63,964 bases of DNA, from positions 1-63,964 of the forward strand of contig JADGEO010000017.1 of assembly GCA_016744335.1 (NCBI GenBank), given 5' to 3'. The stretch's first letter is position 1. Each line of letters opens with the position of its first letter. The DNA is from Anaerolineales bacterium. GTDB taxonomy: Bacteria; Chloroflexota; Anaerolineae; Anaerolineales; Villigracilaceae. Below the pieces are notes generated by a model. It was not told the origin of the DNA, did not search any database, and worked only from the letters and a program-made list of their open reading frames with translations. A program made the translations under genes and the position numbers. Positions 16,203 to 25,108 of this stretch are shown here, piece by piece.

Positions 16203-17027
16203 CTATTTTATCAGAGAAATCTGATTATAGACATCCCTTCTTGTCCACCCTGATTCTTTTGCCAACTTTTTAGCCAATTGGGATGGAAGGATTCCTTCGG
16301 AAATTCCCGCAACGATCGCGCTATTTAGGTTTGCTTCCGTCCATTTGACAACATTTTCTTGGTGATAAGCATCTACCACCAAAACGAACTCGCCGCGTGG
16401 ACCGCGTTCCTTAAAAAACGCTTGTGCGGCTGAAACATCGCCGCGAAAGAAATCTTCGTAGAGCTTTGTCATCTCGCGTGCCACTGCAATTTGCCTATTT
16501 CCCAAAACATCTTCAATGTCTATCAACGCCTTTAAAAGCCGATGCGGAGTCTCAAAGAAAATCAGCGTATAGGGCAATTTCTTTACCTCAGCTAATTTTT
16601 CTCTTCTCTCTTTCTTTTTGCGTGGCAAATAACCGAGATATAGAAAAGAATCTGTTGGCAAGCCAGAAACCGATAAAGCCGCAATAGGTGCAGAAGCCCC
16701 AGGAATAGGTGAAGTTTTATGCCCAGCATGAATTGCCGCTCGCACTAATTCATAACCAGGATCGTTGATGGCGGGTGTTCCTGCATCAGAAACCAGAGCT
16801 ACATCGCCTTTTTCTAGAGCATCAAGAATGCGGTCTAATTTGCTGGCTTTATTATGTTCAAAATAACTTGTTTGAGGTGTGACAATATCAAAATGTTTGA
16901 GTAACTTCCCCGTCACGCGTGTATCTTCAGCGGCAATGAGAGAAACCTTGCGCAAAATCCGTTCTGCGCGTGGAGAAAAATCTTCGAGATTACCGATGGG
17001 GGTAGAAACAATATATAGGGTGTTCAT
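16203..17027 (-). CDS. rsmI: 16S rRNA (cytidine(1402)-2'-O)-methyltransferase RsmI
   Basis: Methylates the 2'-O of C1402 in the decoding centre of 16S rRNA using SAM. Family signatures are clear: LYIVSTPIGNLEDFSPRA at the N-terminus, AAEDTRVTGKLLKHF, LVSDAGTPAINDPGYELVRA, PGASAPIAALSVSGLP and FFETPHRLLKAL. The 274-residue length is normal. No Shine-Dalgarno precedes the ATG; instead TACAAT lies 7 bases upstream (17040-17035), so the gene may be leaderless. Confidence 0.95.
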   Translation of the reverse strand: MNTLYIVSTPIGNLEDFSPRAERILRKVSLIAAEDTRVTGKLLKHFDIVTPQTSYFEHNKASKLDRILDALEKGDVALVSDAGTPAINDPGYELVRAAIHAGHKTSPIPGASAPIAALSVSGLPTDSFLYLGYLPRKKKERREKLAEVKKLPYTLIFFETPHRLLKALIDIEDVLGNRQIAVAREMTKLYEDFFRGDVSAAQAFFKERGPRGEFVLVVDAYHQENVVKWTEANLNSAIVAGISEGILPSQLAKKLAKESGWTRRDVYNQISLIK

Positions 17028-17034
17028 GGGGTGA

Positions 17035-17040
17035 ATTGTA
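17035..17040 (-). promoter_or_regulatory. Possible leaderless -10 element of rsmI
   Basis: The minus strand reads TACAAT, then 7 bases, then the ATG. A transcript starting at the usual distance from the -10 would begin at or next to the start codon. No Shine-Dalgarno is present. Confidence 0.45.
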
Positions 17041-17084
17041 TCACTGCATTTCTTGAATAACTTTATCAGAAAGAAAATTTCAGC

Positions 17085-17129
17085 GGCTAGAAGAATCCGT
17101 TCCCTTCAAGGGAGAGGGTTCTTCTAGCC
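17085..17129. repeat. CGTTCCCTTCAAGGGA hairpin (family F)
   Basis: 22-base arms (GGCTAGAAGAATCCGTTCCC.. and ..GGGTTCTTCTAGCC) with three mismatches and a one-base centre. The CCGTTCCCTT core is shared with hairpins at 47755 and 54623, whereas the outer arm differs in sequence but stays complementary. Confidence 0.75.
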
Positions 17130-17168
17130 CGTTCTCGTGATTGTTGTTTTCCCCTGTGCGGTTTTAAT

Positions 17169-17960
17169 TTAGAGCTTCTTTATGAAACGCTCAACCACTT
17201 CTGCTACTTGGCGAGGTTTTTCGAGCATTACCATATGCCCCGCACCCTCTATAAACTCAAGCTCTGAGTTTGGTAGTTCTTCGTGAAGCGATTTTGAGTA
17301 TTGTGGCGGGGTCATTTTATCTTCTGTACCACAGACAATTAAGGTGGGAATTTTAATGTCGCCAAGTTTTTCGCCAACGTTAAAGTTATTGCAAGCAATG
17401 AAGTCGCCATGTAAAACGGTGGGGCGAGTTTCTAGCATTTTTTTAGCGGCAAGTTCTTTGAGATGTGATGAAGATTTAGATGAGAATGATGCTTCAATAA
17501 TGCTTTTTACTGCAAGGGGAAAAGTCGCTTCGGTGGCGGTATTTTCTAAAATCGAAGGTGCGACGCGTAATCGGCTTCCACTGCCCAATAAAACGAGACC
17601 AAGCACACGGTTCGGGGCGTTTAGAGCAAGCTGAAGGGCTATCGCACTGCCCATAGAATGCCCAATGATGACAGCGGCTGGCAAGTTTAGGGCATCCAAA
17701 AAAGCTAATATATTTTTCACATAATCATCGATATTTTGTTTTCCCACCCCTTCTGATTTACCATGACCAGGCAAATCTAGTGCGGCAACTTTGAACCCAT
17801 TCATGCGGCGAAGTTCTGGCGGATAGTGAAGGTGTGAGCCACCCGCACCATGAATGAGAATAAGCGGTGTGCTGCTACCCTCTCCTTTGGAGAGGCCTTC
17901 CCTTTCGGGGAAGCCTTCTTTCTCGTGAAAAAAATAATATAAATTTGCAACTGATGGCAT
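17169..17960 (-). CDS. Alpha/beta hydrolase
   Basis: A 263-residue alpha/beta-fold hydrolase. The oxyanion strand LILIHGAGGSHLHY is followed by the nucleophile elbow GHSMGS, an acid in CGTEDKMTP and the catalytic histidine in GAGHMVMLEKP. Lid residues (about 130-190) are variable and do not reveal the substrate. The N-terminal segment EKEGFPEREGLSKGEGSS is encoded by two short palindromic repeats (17877-17914) placed between strands, so this loop is unusually long. The gene follows the histidine kinase gene by 12 bases and is probably co-transcribed. Confidence 0.88.
   Translation of the reverse strand: MPSVANLYYFFHEKEGFPEREGLSKGEGSSTPLILIHGAGGSHLHYPPELRRMNGFKVAALDLPGHGKSEGVGKQNIDDYVKNILAFLDALNLPAAVIIGHSMGSAIALQLALNAPNRVLGLVLLGSGSRLRVAPSILENTATEATFPLAVKSIIEASFSSKSSSHLKELAAKKMLETRPTVLHGDFIACNNFNVGEKLGDIKIPTLIVCGTEDKMTPPQYSKSLHEELPNSELEFIEGAGHMVMLEKPRQVAEVVERFIKKL
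17877..17914 (-). repeat. In-frame twin hairpins inside the hydrolase gene
   Basis: Two adjacent palindromes, CCCTCTCCTTTGGAGAGG and CCTTCCCTTTCGGGGAAG, read in frame as a Glu/Gly-rich loop near the protein N-terminus. They match the CCCTTC/GAAGGG word type found between genes at 62716-62763 and 63832-63858. Confidence 0.65.
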
Positions 17961-17972
17961 GGGGAGCCTCTT

Positions 17973-19709
17973 CTATTTGGCGCGGTGAAGGCGGTCGGCG
18001 GCTTCTTCGGTGAGTGGAATAAAGATTTGCACATTTGTCCCCTTGCCAGGTGCAGAGTCGATATGAAGCCGTCCGTTGAGCAATTCGGCGCGTTCTTCGA
18101 GATTGACCATCCCCAAACTACCTCGGCTTTCATAATTTTCAGTAACGGCTTTAACATCAAAGCCTTTCCCTTTATCTATAATTTCAAGAACAATAATACT
18201 ATGGTCTAGGTAGCGTAAGCGGACGGTAATTACGGAGGCATCGGCATGTTTACGGGCATTATTGACAGCTTCTTCTGAGATAAAAAAGATGACGCCTTGT
18301 TTCCCCATTTCAAGTTTTTCGATAATTTTATCGTTTAAGTCAATGGCAACAGCTTGGTCAAAAGTTTCATCCATCTTTTCAGCCATTGATTCGAGGGCGG
18401 CGCGTAAGCCCTGTGATTCAAGTACAAGCGGGCGAAGCGTAAAGAGCATATGACGAATCTCTTTGGTTGTTCTGCGCGCTAAATCTTCAGCACGAATGAG
18501 TTCATCTTCAACTTTATCTGGCGCGCGGGTAAGCATCATACGAATTAAGTTTAGACGCATGGCAATTGCAGAAACAGATTGGGTAGGTCCATCGTGCAAA
18601 TCACGGGCAAGTTTCTTGCGCGCTTCTTCTTGCACTTCAATCATACGTTCTTTTTCTTCAATTAAGTCTTGATATAGGCGAGCGTTTTGAATAGCAATTA
18701 CCGATTGCCGCCCAATTAACTCTAGCATTTCTCGCCGCTCTATAGTGAAGAAATTCGGATCTGGGTGAGAGAAAAGCAAAACACCATAAACGGTAAATCC
18801 TGTGCGTAGGGGCACGGCATAGCTAGAAGTGCAACTGTGCAAAGCAATTACGCGGTTTAGTTCTGCATCTTCTCTTAACTTTTTTGTAAGAACAGATTCC
18901 CCTTTTGAAATAGATGTGCCTAAAATACCGTCATTGCCCTTGAAAACAAGTTTCATATCGGCACGGGTAAATCGGCGGGCAGTTTTTACAATAAGCTTAT
19001 TGCCCACAAAAAGCAAAACGGCACTTACGATTTTGTCGCTAAAATCTTCATCTTCTTCTGGGTGTAAGGCTCTTACGCTTAAATCAAGTGCAGATTCTAA
19101 AACGCGTTTGTAGTTAAGGGTTGCATTTAGGGTGGTCGTAAGCTCATAAACAGTATGCAAGCGTTCGTTTTCTACTCTATGGCGTTTCTTATCCTTTTTC
19201 TCTTGTAGTTCTCGTAGTTCACGCAGGCCATTTATCAGCTGATGGCTCACAAAACCAAATAAAAGCCCCAAAGCCAAAGTCACTGACGCGCCAATTCCCC
19301 CTGCTATTATTGAGCCAGCGGGCATAAAGAAGTAAGAATAAGCAAGGGTGCTCACGGTCATTATGCTGGCAGAAATCATGCTACCTAAAACTTCAAAATA
19401 GACTGCGCCGCTCAATATAGGTAAAAATGCAATCCAATAAAAAACGCCTCCTAGCCCGCCCTGCGTCCAAAACAAAATTAGAGAGAAAAGGATATCAACA
19501 AAAACAGAGATTTGGCGGTGATAGCTCAAGCGTATATTTAGCCCGCCCATTACGCTCAAGCCTAAGTTCCATAATGCCAAAAGTGTCAACAGAAAAATCG
19601 CTAAAAAGCCATTTTCTTTATCCACATTTATTGTTAAAGCGAAAATTGCTAGCCAACGCAACGAAATGGCAAACCAATCGGCAATGTAGGGAGAGTTGAA
19701 TTTTCTCAT
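17973..19709 (-). CDS. Membrane sensor histidine kinase (NarL/DegS class) with GAF domain
   Basis: A 578-residue two-component sensor. The N-terminal third holds about five membrane helices (residues 14-160). A coiled linker leads to a GAF-like domain (about 185-345, ending in LIGRQSVIAIQNARLYQDL). The HisKA_3 dimerisation helix carries the phospho-acceptor His372 in KKLARDLHDGPTQ. The HATPase_c domain has the N-box SEEAVNNARKHA, G1 DKGKGFD and G2 GSLGMVNLEERAE. This class pairs with LuxR-type regulators, but none is nearby. TATCAT lies 6 bases before the ATG and no Shine-Dalgarno is present. The stimulus is unknown. Confidence 0.92.
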   Translation of the reverse strand: MRKFNSPYIADWFAISLRWLAIFALTINVDKENGFLAIFLLTLLALWNLGLSVMGGLNIRLSYHRQISVFVDILFSLILFWTQGGLGGVFYWIAFLPILSGAVYFEVLGSMISASIMTVSTLAYSYFFMPAGSIIAGGIGASVTLALGLLFGFVSHQLINGLRELRELQEKKDKKRHRVENERLHTVYELTTTLNATLNYKRVLESALDLSVRALHPEEDEDFSDKIVSAVLLFVGNKLIVKTARRFTRADMKLVFKGNDGILGTSISKGESVLTKKLREDAELNRVIALHSCTSSYAVPLRTGFTVYGVLLFSHPDPNFFTIERREMLELIGRQSVIAIQNARLYQDLIEEKERMIEVQEEARKKLARDLHDGPTQSVSAIAMRLNLIRMMLTRAPDKVEDELIRAEDLARRTTKEIRHMLFTLRPLVLESQGLRAALESMAEKMDETFDQAVAIDLNDKIIEKLEMGKQGVIFFISEEAVNNARKHADASVITVRLRYLDHSIIVLEIIDKGKGFDVKAVTENYESRGSLGMVNLEERAELLNGRLHIDSAPGKGTNVQIFIPLTEEAADRLHRAK

Positions 19710-19715
19710 GCGTTA

Positions 19716-19721
19716 ATGATA
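19716..19721 (-). promoter_or_regulatory. Possible leaderless -10 element of the histidine kinase gene
   Basis: The minus strand reads TATCAT, six bases, ATG. No ribosome binding site lies in between. The spacing matches that found at rsmI, the GT4 gene at 41026, the M23 gene and coaBC. Confidence 0.45.
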
Positions 19722-19745
19722 CTTGAAAACGTTTACTTTAGGGGA

Positions 19746-20477
19746 TTAAAGCTCATAGCCCATTTTTTGGATGGAAGAGCCGAAACGCTCGCGAATTTGG
19801 TCTTGCTCGGCGTTGGTATACGCTTCTTTGTACCGACCAATTTTGCCTTTAAAGAAATGTAAACCTTCTTGCCCCGCTTCCGCTTTTCCTGGACGATATT
19901 CTTCAATCACTTTTTGATACTTTTCTTCGTTTTCATCTAGGTTGAGATATTTAAGAAGTTTTTTCATTTCAGCATCGTAGTCTATGAGTAAATCTTCATA
20001 GCGGGTGGTGAGCGTGTTTTTCTCTTTCATCCACTCTGCCCAAATATCTACATAGTCTGCCATAAAGTTGAGGGTTTCATCAAAATTGCTGAGCTTAGAA
20101 AAGAAATTTGGGCGACCTTTGGCAGTAGAGCGTTGACCGTATTCGAACGCTGAGAGCATCGCGTCGCGCGGGTCACGGTAAATGTAGATGGGCAGTAGCA
20201 AGCCCAGAGACACGAGCGTCTGCGACCAAGTTGTGGGACCCGCGTGGGCTTTGAGCACAAAATCCCGCCCCATTAACGCTGGCAGGCTAACCATCGCCAA
20301 TCGCCTTAAAGATAGAACACCGATATTGCAATTTACTTCGGTGAGAATTTTTTGCAATTTATATTTTTCACGGATTTCGCGGGCTTCATCATAACCTGCG
20401 GCATCCATCAAATCGTGGATGATATTATAGTGCCAGCCTGAGCCAGCGCGAGGCATACCAACGGATAAAACGATCAT
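19746..20477 (-). CDS. Sulfotransferase family protein
   Basis: Predicted to transfer sulfate from PAPS to a sugar or lipid hydroxyl. The 5'-phosphosulfate loop is VGMPRAGSGWHYN (residues 6-18) and the 3'-phosphate-binding segment is IYIYRDPRDAMLSAFEYG. A KLLKYLNLDENEEKYQKVIEEY tail resembles the family's C-terminal helix. The 243-residue length is normal. It is the last gene of the polysaccharide operon and overlaps the upstream O-antigen ligase gene by 4 bases, so it probably sulfates the surface glycan. Confidence 0.85.
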   Translation of the reverse strand: MIVLSVGMPRAGSGWHYNIIHDLMDAAGYDEAREIREKYKLQKILTEVNCNIGVLSLRRLAMVSLPALMGRDFVLKAHAGPTTWSQTLVSLGLLLPIYIYRDPRDAMLSAFEYGQRSTAKGRPNFFSKLSNFDETLNFMADYVDIWAEWMKEKNTLTTRYEDLLIDYDAEMKKLLKYLNLDENEEKYQKVIEEYRPGKAEAGQEGLHFFKGKIGRYKEAYTNAEQDQIRERFGSSIQKMGYEL

Positions 20478-22012
20478 GAAATCTCCTGTGAAAAGTGCTC
20501 TGTTATGCCCAAGACGATGCCAAAATTAACCCATAACTCTGCCATTGCGAAGGAATCTTGCATGAGATAATAACTGACGATGGCGAAAAATGAAAAGAGT
20601 CCGCCAATGCCAAGAAATTTATTACGTTGCAGGGCGATGCCAATTTGAGCGAGAATGGCAAAAAGAAAACTGCCCAAAATAAAAAAACCGACCACACCTG
20701 TTTCAACTAAAAGGCGCAAATATAGGTTTTTTGCGTTGGGGTATAGATTGGTGGTTGGGCTAAGTTGGCGAGCAACTTCAGGATTATTAACCATTGCCCA
20801 ATCGGGATATTCTTGAAAAAGGTACAAGCCCGTGCTTCCTAAGCCCGTCCCTAAAATGGGGTGTGCTGTATAAACTTTTGCCGCCGCCCAAATATAAGTG
20901 AGCCGCCCGCCCGCGTTGATTTGTATAAAATAATCGGAGATGCCCGTTGCTTCTACCGTCCATAGCCGAGAAACATATTTTTGTTGAGAGATAAAGGTAA
21001 CTCCGCCCCAGAGCATTGCGATGATGAGGAGGAGCAAAAGCGCGCGAGTGGCATAATGAGCGGGTTTTGAACCGCCAAGTCGCCAAGAGAGCGGAGTTTT
21101 TTTTGTTTTTTCTTTTATTCTTTCTGAGTTTTTCTTGGCGTTCTCCGCGTCTTGGCGGTTAAAGAACCAAGCAAAGCCGCGTGAAATTGCTTTTCTTCCG
21201 CTGATTAGGACCGTAAGCCCTGTTGCAACAAGTGCAATGAGCATCCCGCCGCGTGAAAAAGTAAGAAGTAATGATGCTAAAGCTCCGATCAGAAGTAAAG
21301 GCTCTAACCATTTATAGTTTGTAACGCGAAAATGAGTAAGTATTGAGGCAAAAAGCCAAGGAATATAAAGTGTCACCAATTGCCCTGCCAGCCAAGAGGC
21401 TTCAAAGGCAAAGCCTGAAACACGCCGAACTTTGGTTAAGCCACGTACCGAAAAAAGTTCTTGCCAAGCAGAAACTTGTCCTTTCTTGAGCAAAGGCGTA
21501 TGCAGAGCAATTGCCTGAACGCCTACCCACAAAATGGTGATAAAAAGCCCCGCGTAAAGCCATTTAAGCGAGTGCCGTAAATCGTTTTCGTCTTTGTGCA
21601 TCCAGAGCGCGGCGAAGAAAAAAGATAGCCCAATCCCAAAGGTGATAAAGGCGCGGATGGCGCGCCCCCAATACTCATTTCCGTATAAAGGGATGGGCGC
21701 AAGAAGCGCGCCGCGGGCGGTAGCAAAAACGGTGAAAATAAAAAAGAGCAATAAAGGCAAGAGTGCGTTGCTCCATGGGAGTTTTATTTCTTTTCTCAAT
21801 AGCCGTAAAAACAAAACTAAATATAGCAAAGCCAAAGGGTAAAATGCCAGTGGGCGAACGTAAGTATGTTTGCCTAAAAGAGGGAAAAACCGAAAAGAAG
21901 TAATCGGCAAAGTCAGCAAAACTAATCCCCACAAAAAACGGGAGATTTTCTCTAAATTTATCTGCGAAGGCACAGCGTTCACAAAGGTTTTCTTTGTGGT
22001 TTCTTTATTCAT
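20474..22012 (-). CDS. O-antigen ligase family membrane protein
   Basis: A WaaL/Wzy-type protein that would polymerise or ligate surface glycan at the outer face of the membrane. About twelve hydrophobic helices are visible. A large external loop carries HPILGTGLGSTG, the conserved H.. GxGxG region of Wzy_C-type proteins. A cytoplasmic insertion (FNRQDAENAKKNSERIKEKT and onward) is encoded by a 91-base inverted repeat (21070-21160). Without it the two neighbouring helices would be joined by a short loop. The gene overlaps the Wzz-like gene upstream and the sulfotransferase gene downstream. Confidence 0.85.
   Translation of the reverse strand: MNKETTKKTFVNAVPSQINLEKISRFLWGLVLLTLPITSFRFFPLLGKHTYVRPLAFYPLALLYLVLFLRLLRKEIKLPWSNALLPLLLFFIFTVFATARGALLAPIPLYGNEYWGRAIRAFITFGIGLSFFFAALWMHKDENDLRHSLKWLYAGLFITILWVGVQAIALHTPLLKKGQVSAWQELFSVRGLTKVRRVSGFAFEASWLAGQLVTLYIPWLFASILTHFRVTNYKWLEPLLLIGALASLLLTFSRGGMLIALVATGLTVLISGRKAISRGFAWFFNRQDAENAKKNSERIKEKTKKTPLSWRLGGSKPAHYATRALLLLLIIAMLWGGVTFISQQKYVSRLWTVEATGISDYFIQINAGGRLTYIWAAAKVYTAHPILGTGLGSTGLYLFQEYPDWAMVNNPEVARQLSPTTNLYPNAKNLYLRLLVETGVVGFFILGSFLFAILAQIGIALQRNKFLGIGGLFSFFAIVSYYLMQDSFAMAELWVNFGIVLGITEHFSQEIS
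21070..21160 (-). repeat. In-frame CGCCAAG-type inverted repeat (family D)
   Basis: A 91-base element with perfect 10-bp ends (AACCGCCAAG and CTTGGCGGTT) and internal CGCCAAG/CGCGGAG words around an A/T-rich centre. It has the same architecture as the family C copies in the Ntn hydrolase gene but a different word. It is translated as a charged loop of about 30 residues in the ligase. Confidence 0.8.
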
Positions 22013-22718
22013 GCGCTTTTCCCGAAAACAAAATCCACACTGCGCTTAATAGAAGCATCGCCGTTGCCCCCAAAAAGACATATTCAGCCAGCGAAGCCGT
22101 GCGTGCAATGGGCAAATTGTCTTTTTGGCTCAAAGAACTTTGTATATAGGCACTAATGCCCAAACTCTCGCTCTCTAGCTTTGCAATATCATCTTCTACG
22201 TCTGCCAAGGCAACATCGCCATTTTCTAACGCGGTTTTCAGAGCATTTAGTGCTAACGCATTCGCCGTTCCATCTTGAACTTGCTGATTAAAATTCTCCA
22301 CCCAAGTTTGGACGATTTTCTCTGCGCGCGCGGGATTAGCGTCATCGGCGTAGAAATGCCAAGCCCCATCTTGAGGCTGAGACAGAGCGAGACGTTCCTG
22401 ACGTAAACTGGAACCCGTTAAATCAGCAAATTCCTGAGCAACAGCATCTACCGTTTCATCTGACCATGCCACTTCAACCAGCTTCCGAGATTCTCGTTCG
22501 AGATAGTAGAAAAGCTCGCGGTCGGGGATTTGTTCCCACGATTCTTCGAGATTGAAATCTACAACAACCGTTGCCTGTGCACGATAATCTGGGGGAAAGA
22601 TGAAGTAAATCCCCGCGCCAATTGCCGCGCCTATTAGGGAGAATATGAGCCAAAACTTCCATGCGTGTAAAAGGCGTAGGAAATCGTTTTTTGAGGGGGG
22701 GGAGAGGAGCCAGTTCAT
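22005..22718 (-). CDS. Wzz-like chain-length regulator
   Basis: A 237-residue protein with the polysaccharide co-polymerase layout: an N-terminal membrane helix (about residues 18-40, FWLIFSLIGAAIGAGIYFIF), an external helical region (about 45-195) and a second helix at the C-terminus (YVFLGATAMLLLSAVWILF). YRAQATVVVD after helix 1 matches the Wzz domain. No C-terminal tyrosine kinase is fused. The ATG at 22718 follows AGGT; an upstream ATG 13 codons earlier is less likely. Its place beside the ligase supports control of glycan chain length. Confidence 0.75.
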   Translation of the reverse strand: MNWLLSPPSKNDFLRLLHAWKFWLIFSLIGAAIGAGIYFIFPPDYRAQATVVVDFNLEESWEQIPDRELFYYLERESRKLVEVAWSDETVDAVAQEFADLTGSSLRQERLALSQPQDGAWHFYADDANPARAEKIVQTWVENFNQQVQDGTANALALNALKTALENGDVALADVEDDIAKLESESLGISAYIQSSLSQKDNLPIARTASLAEYVFLGATAMLLLSAVWILFSGKAHE

Positions 22719-22780
22719 TATTTTTACCTGAGTACGTAGACCGTATTGCATAATCATTTGCGAAAAAACTTAATACGCAT

Positions 22781-23602
22781 CTATGATGTGCGTTTCGCTT
22801 TTTCCATTTTTCTGCGTCTGCGCCAATTCCACCATGGGGCGACTATTTTGCGGATAAGGTGTTTTACATTGATAATTGAGAAGAATGAGCCGCCTTCACG
22901 ATAGTGAACGCGCATCATCTCTTCCCAGCAGTATTTATCTTGGGCAATAGATTTTGCGTCACTGTGAAGGCGGAAGTTTGCCCAATTTTTCCCGGGCAGA
23001 TAGCGGAGTTCACTGATCTTGGCTAGGCGTGTCCATAAATCATAATCCATCGCGAAGAAGAAGCTATCATCTAGGGGGGCGACTTCTTTCCACAACTCTG
23101 CACGCCAAAAGGAGGCTTGTTGCGGGATGTGGACGTAGCCTTGTTGTAATTTCTTGAAGTCTGTTTGGGCGGCGTTGAATTCACCAAACTTTAACCCCTT
23201 TTCGTCTATAAAATTGCAATCGCCGTACACTAAACCAACTTCGGGGTTTTTTATTAGGAAGTCAACTGCCGCACTAATTGCACCTGCTTCGTAGGTGTCA
23301 TCTGAATTGAGCCAAGCTAAAATTTGCCCGTTGGCGCGGGCAAAGCCTTTATTGATTGCGTCAGTTTGCCCTTTATCTTTTTCGGAGACCCACCAAGCGA
23401 GTTGATCGGCGTAGCTTTTGATGATATCTGCACTGCCATCAGTTGAGCCACCGTCTACGATGATATATTCGATGCGGGGATAGTCTTGGGTTAGCACCGA
23501 GTCTATGGTCGCGGTGATATAGGGCACTTGGTTAAAGGATGGGGTAATGATGGAGACCAGAGGCAAGCCTTGGGTCACGTTCGTTTTACTTTTATTCGTC
23601 AT
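22781..23602 (-). CDS. Glycosyltransferase family 2
   Basis: A cytoplasmic GT-A fold transferase of 273 residues. The nucleotide-sugar site is marked by PLVSIITPSFNQ, IEYIIVDGGSTDGS and the metal-binding ILAWLNSDDTY. The acceptor region has FFFAMDYDLWTRLA, a variant of the ED..xW motif. The C-terminus is basic (WWNWRRRRKMEKAKR), perhaps binding membrane. It overlaps the upstream membrane-protein gene by 11 bases. It is similar in its first 120 residues to the GT2 encoded at 27322-28281. Confidence 0.92.
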   Translation of the reverse strand: MTNKSKTNVTQGLPLVSIITPSFNQVPYITATIDSVLTQDYPRIEYIIVDGGSTDGSADIIKSYADQLAWWVSEKDKGQTDAINKGFARANGQILAWLNSDDTYEAGAISAAVDFLIKNPEVGLVYGDCNFIDEKGLKFGEFNAAQTDFKKLQQGYVHIPQQASFWRAELWKEVAPLDDSFFFAMDYDLWTRLAKISELRYLPGKNWANFRLHSDAKSIAQDKYCWEEMMRVHYREGGSFFSIINVKHLIRKIVAPWWNWRRRRKMEKAKRTS

Positions 23603-25046
23603 AATTTAAGTCTGCACTAATTGAATCCACGCCGTAATAACGCGCCGCACAGCGGTTAATCCAATGGTTAGGGTCGCTATCTAATTCTTTGACTATGTGT
23701 ATGCTGTCAAATTCTTGGATGTGAATATCCATCTCGCCGCTCGCTACGGCTCTTTGTATTTTATCATCACGTAAATCCCATGCTGTGGCGCGTTGGCGAT
23801 AAAAATCGATTGTATTGAAAGTTTTCTGTGCCGCTCTGAGAGGATATAGGGAAAAAACCGCCAAGATGAGTAAAAGAAAATACTTGAGGTAGGTTGATCT
23901 TATTTGAGGCAGTAACTGTGCTAGGAAGGCACTTTCAAGGAAAAGTGTGGAAGTCATTAAAAAACGTGCGCCAAGTAGTGCACGGTCGGCGGGATAGGCT
24001 TGGGCATACGCGCTAGGGGCAAAGTTGACAATAAGGAGCGCATAAAAAATGAGCGGGGCTGTTAGAAGTGCTATCCAGAGATTTTTTTTTGATTTTTGTA
24101 CGCGATTATAAAACAAGAAAAAAATCAAAAATGAGATAAGAATTGAGAGCAAAGTTGGAAGCGGGAAGGGAGTGAGGGTTGAATCTATGATGAAGTTTTT
24201 GGGATAAGTGAAGATACGCTCTAGAAAAACAAAAAAAGTTGGGGTTTCAGTGATGCGGGCAGAATTATGGGGTGCTATGACCATGAGTAACATGCTTATT
24301 AGTGAAGCCAGAAAGATACTACCTGTAAGCCAAAGGCTGGCTGTGCGTTTTGCTCCTTTTTTCATCCAAAAGAGGATACTTGCAAATGCTAGAAATGATA
24401 TGGCGAAGATGAATGTGTCGTTCATTTCGTCAAAACCGCCGATGAGGAAGGTGATTATGAAATAAAGAAAGCTCCAGAGGAAAAGCTCCCATCTAGCTCC
24501 CCCCACAGGGGGGAGTGTTTGTTCTTGAAAATGTGAGTTTCTTCTAAGAAGGGCTAATAGTGATGCAAATAGGAAGAGGGTTAATACTAAAGATACGAGG
24601 CGATTAATGGAACTGGCTTCCCAGTAAATGGATTGATAGCGTGCGGGTGCTTGTAAAATTGTAAAAAAGGTTAAAAGGCTGGTAAGGAGGTATATGATGA
24701 GTTTATTTGCTTTGAGTGCAAGGATAAGATGAAGTTCTCTGAGCAACCAATATAATGCGATTAGCCATAAAAGAATCATGGTGATGGGCAAAAATGATTG
24801 TCCGCGAGGTCCAAACTTTTCGGTTAAGTAAGGTACCGCTAGAATCATATAGCGATTAGAGAATGTGGTGTAATGATGTTGTACAGCGGCGAAAAAAGGT
24901 TTGTTTTTTACTAAATCGTGGTGGCAATAATCGTCTCCCATGAAGCGCGCGAAAAATCCTAGATAGGCATATATGGCTAAGGCAATGGATGTCGTTAGTG
25001 CGTTGAGTATGAGGGGGATTTTAGGGAGTTTGTTTTTATAAAGCAT
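23592..25046 (-). CDS. Multi-pass membrane protein, DUF6056-like
   Basis: A 484-residue protein with about eleven hydrophobic helices. The external loop after helix 1 has ARFMGDDYCHHDL and NRYMILAVPYLTEKFG, the pattern I associate with DUF6056 proteins of polysaccharide loci, which may act like GT-C transferases or Wzy polymerases. The central loop ..FQEQTLPPVGGARWELF.. contains a short palindromic repeat (24497-24515). The ATG at 25046 has no clear Shine-Dalgarno. The glycan role is inferred from the neighbours. Confidence 0.65.
   Translation of the reverse strand: MLYKNKLPKIPLILNALTTSIALAIYAYLGFFARFMGDDYCHHDLVKNKPFFAAVQHHYTTFSNRYMILAVPYLTEKFGPRGQSFLPITMILLWLIALYWLLRELHLILALKANKLIIYLLTSLLTFFTILQAPARYQSIYWEASSINRLVSLVLTLFLFASLLALLRRNSHFQEQTLPPVGGARWELFLWSFLYFIITFLIGGFDEMNDTFIFAISFLAFASILFWMKKGAKRTASLWLTGSIFLASLISMLLMVIAPHNSARITETPTFFVFLERIFTYPKNFIIDSTLTPFPLPTLLSILISFLIFFLFYNRVQKSKKNLWIALLTAPLIFYALLIVNFAPSAYAQAYPADRALLGARFLMTSTLFLESAFLAQLLPQIRSTYLKYFLLLILAVFSLYPLRAAQKTFNTIDFYRQRATAWDLRDDKIQRAVASGEMDIHIQEFDSIHIVKELDSDPNHWINRCAARYYGVDSISADLNYDE
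24497..24515 (-). repeat. In-frame CTCCCCCC hairpin
   Basis: The palindrome CTCCCCCC-ACA-GGGGGGAG, read in frame on the minus strand, gives TLPPVGGARWE in a loop of the DUF6056-like protein. The GCTAGATGGGAG word beside it is probably part of the repeat. Confidence 0.6.
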
Positions 25047-25108
25047 GGTATTTTAGATTTGGTTTAGAGACCAAATTTTAGCCACAGATTATATAGTTTG
25101 GGCAAATT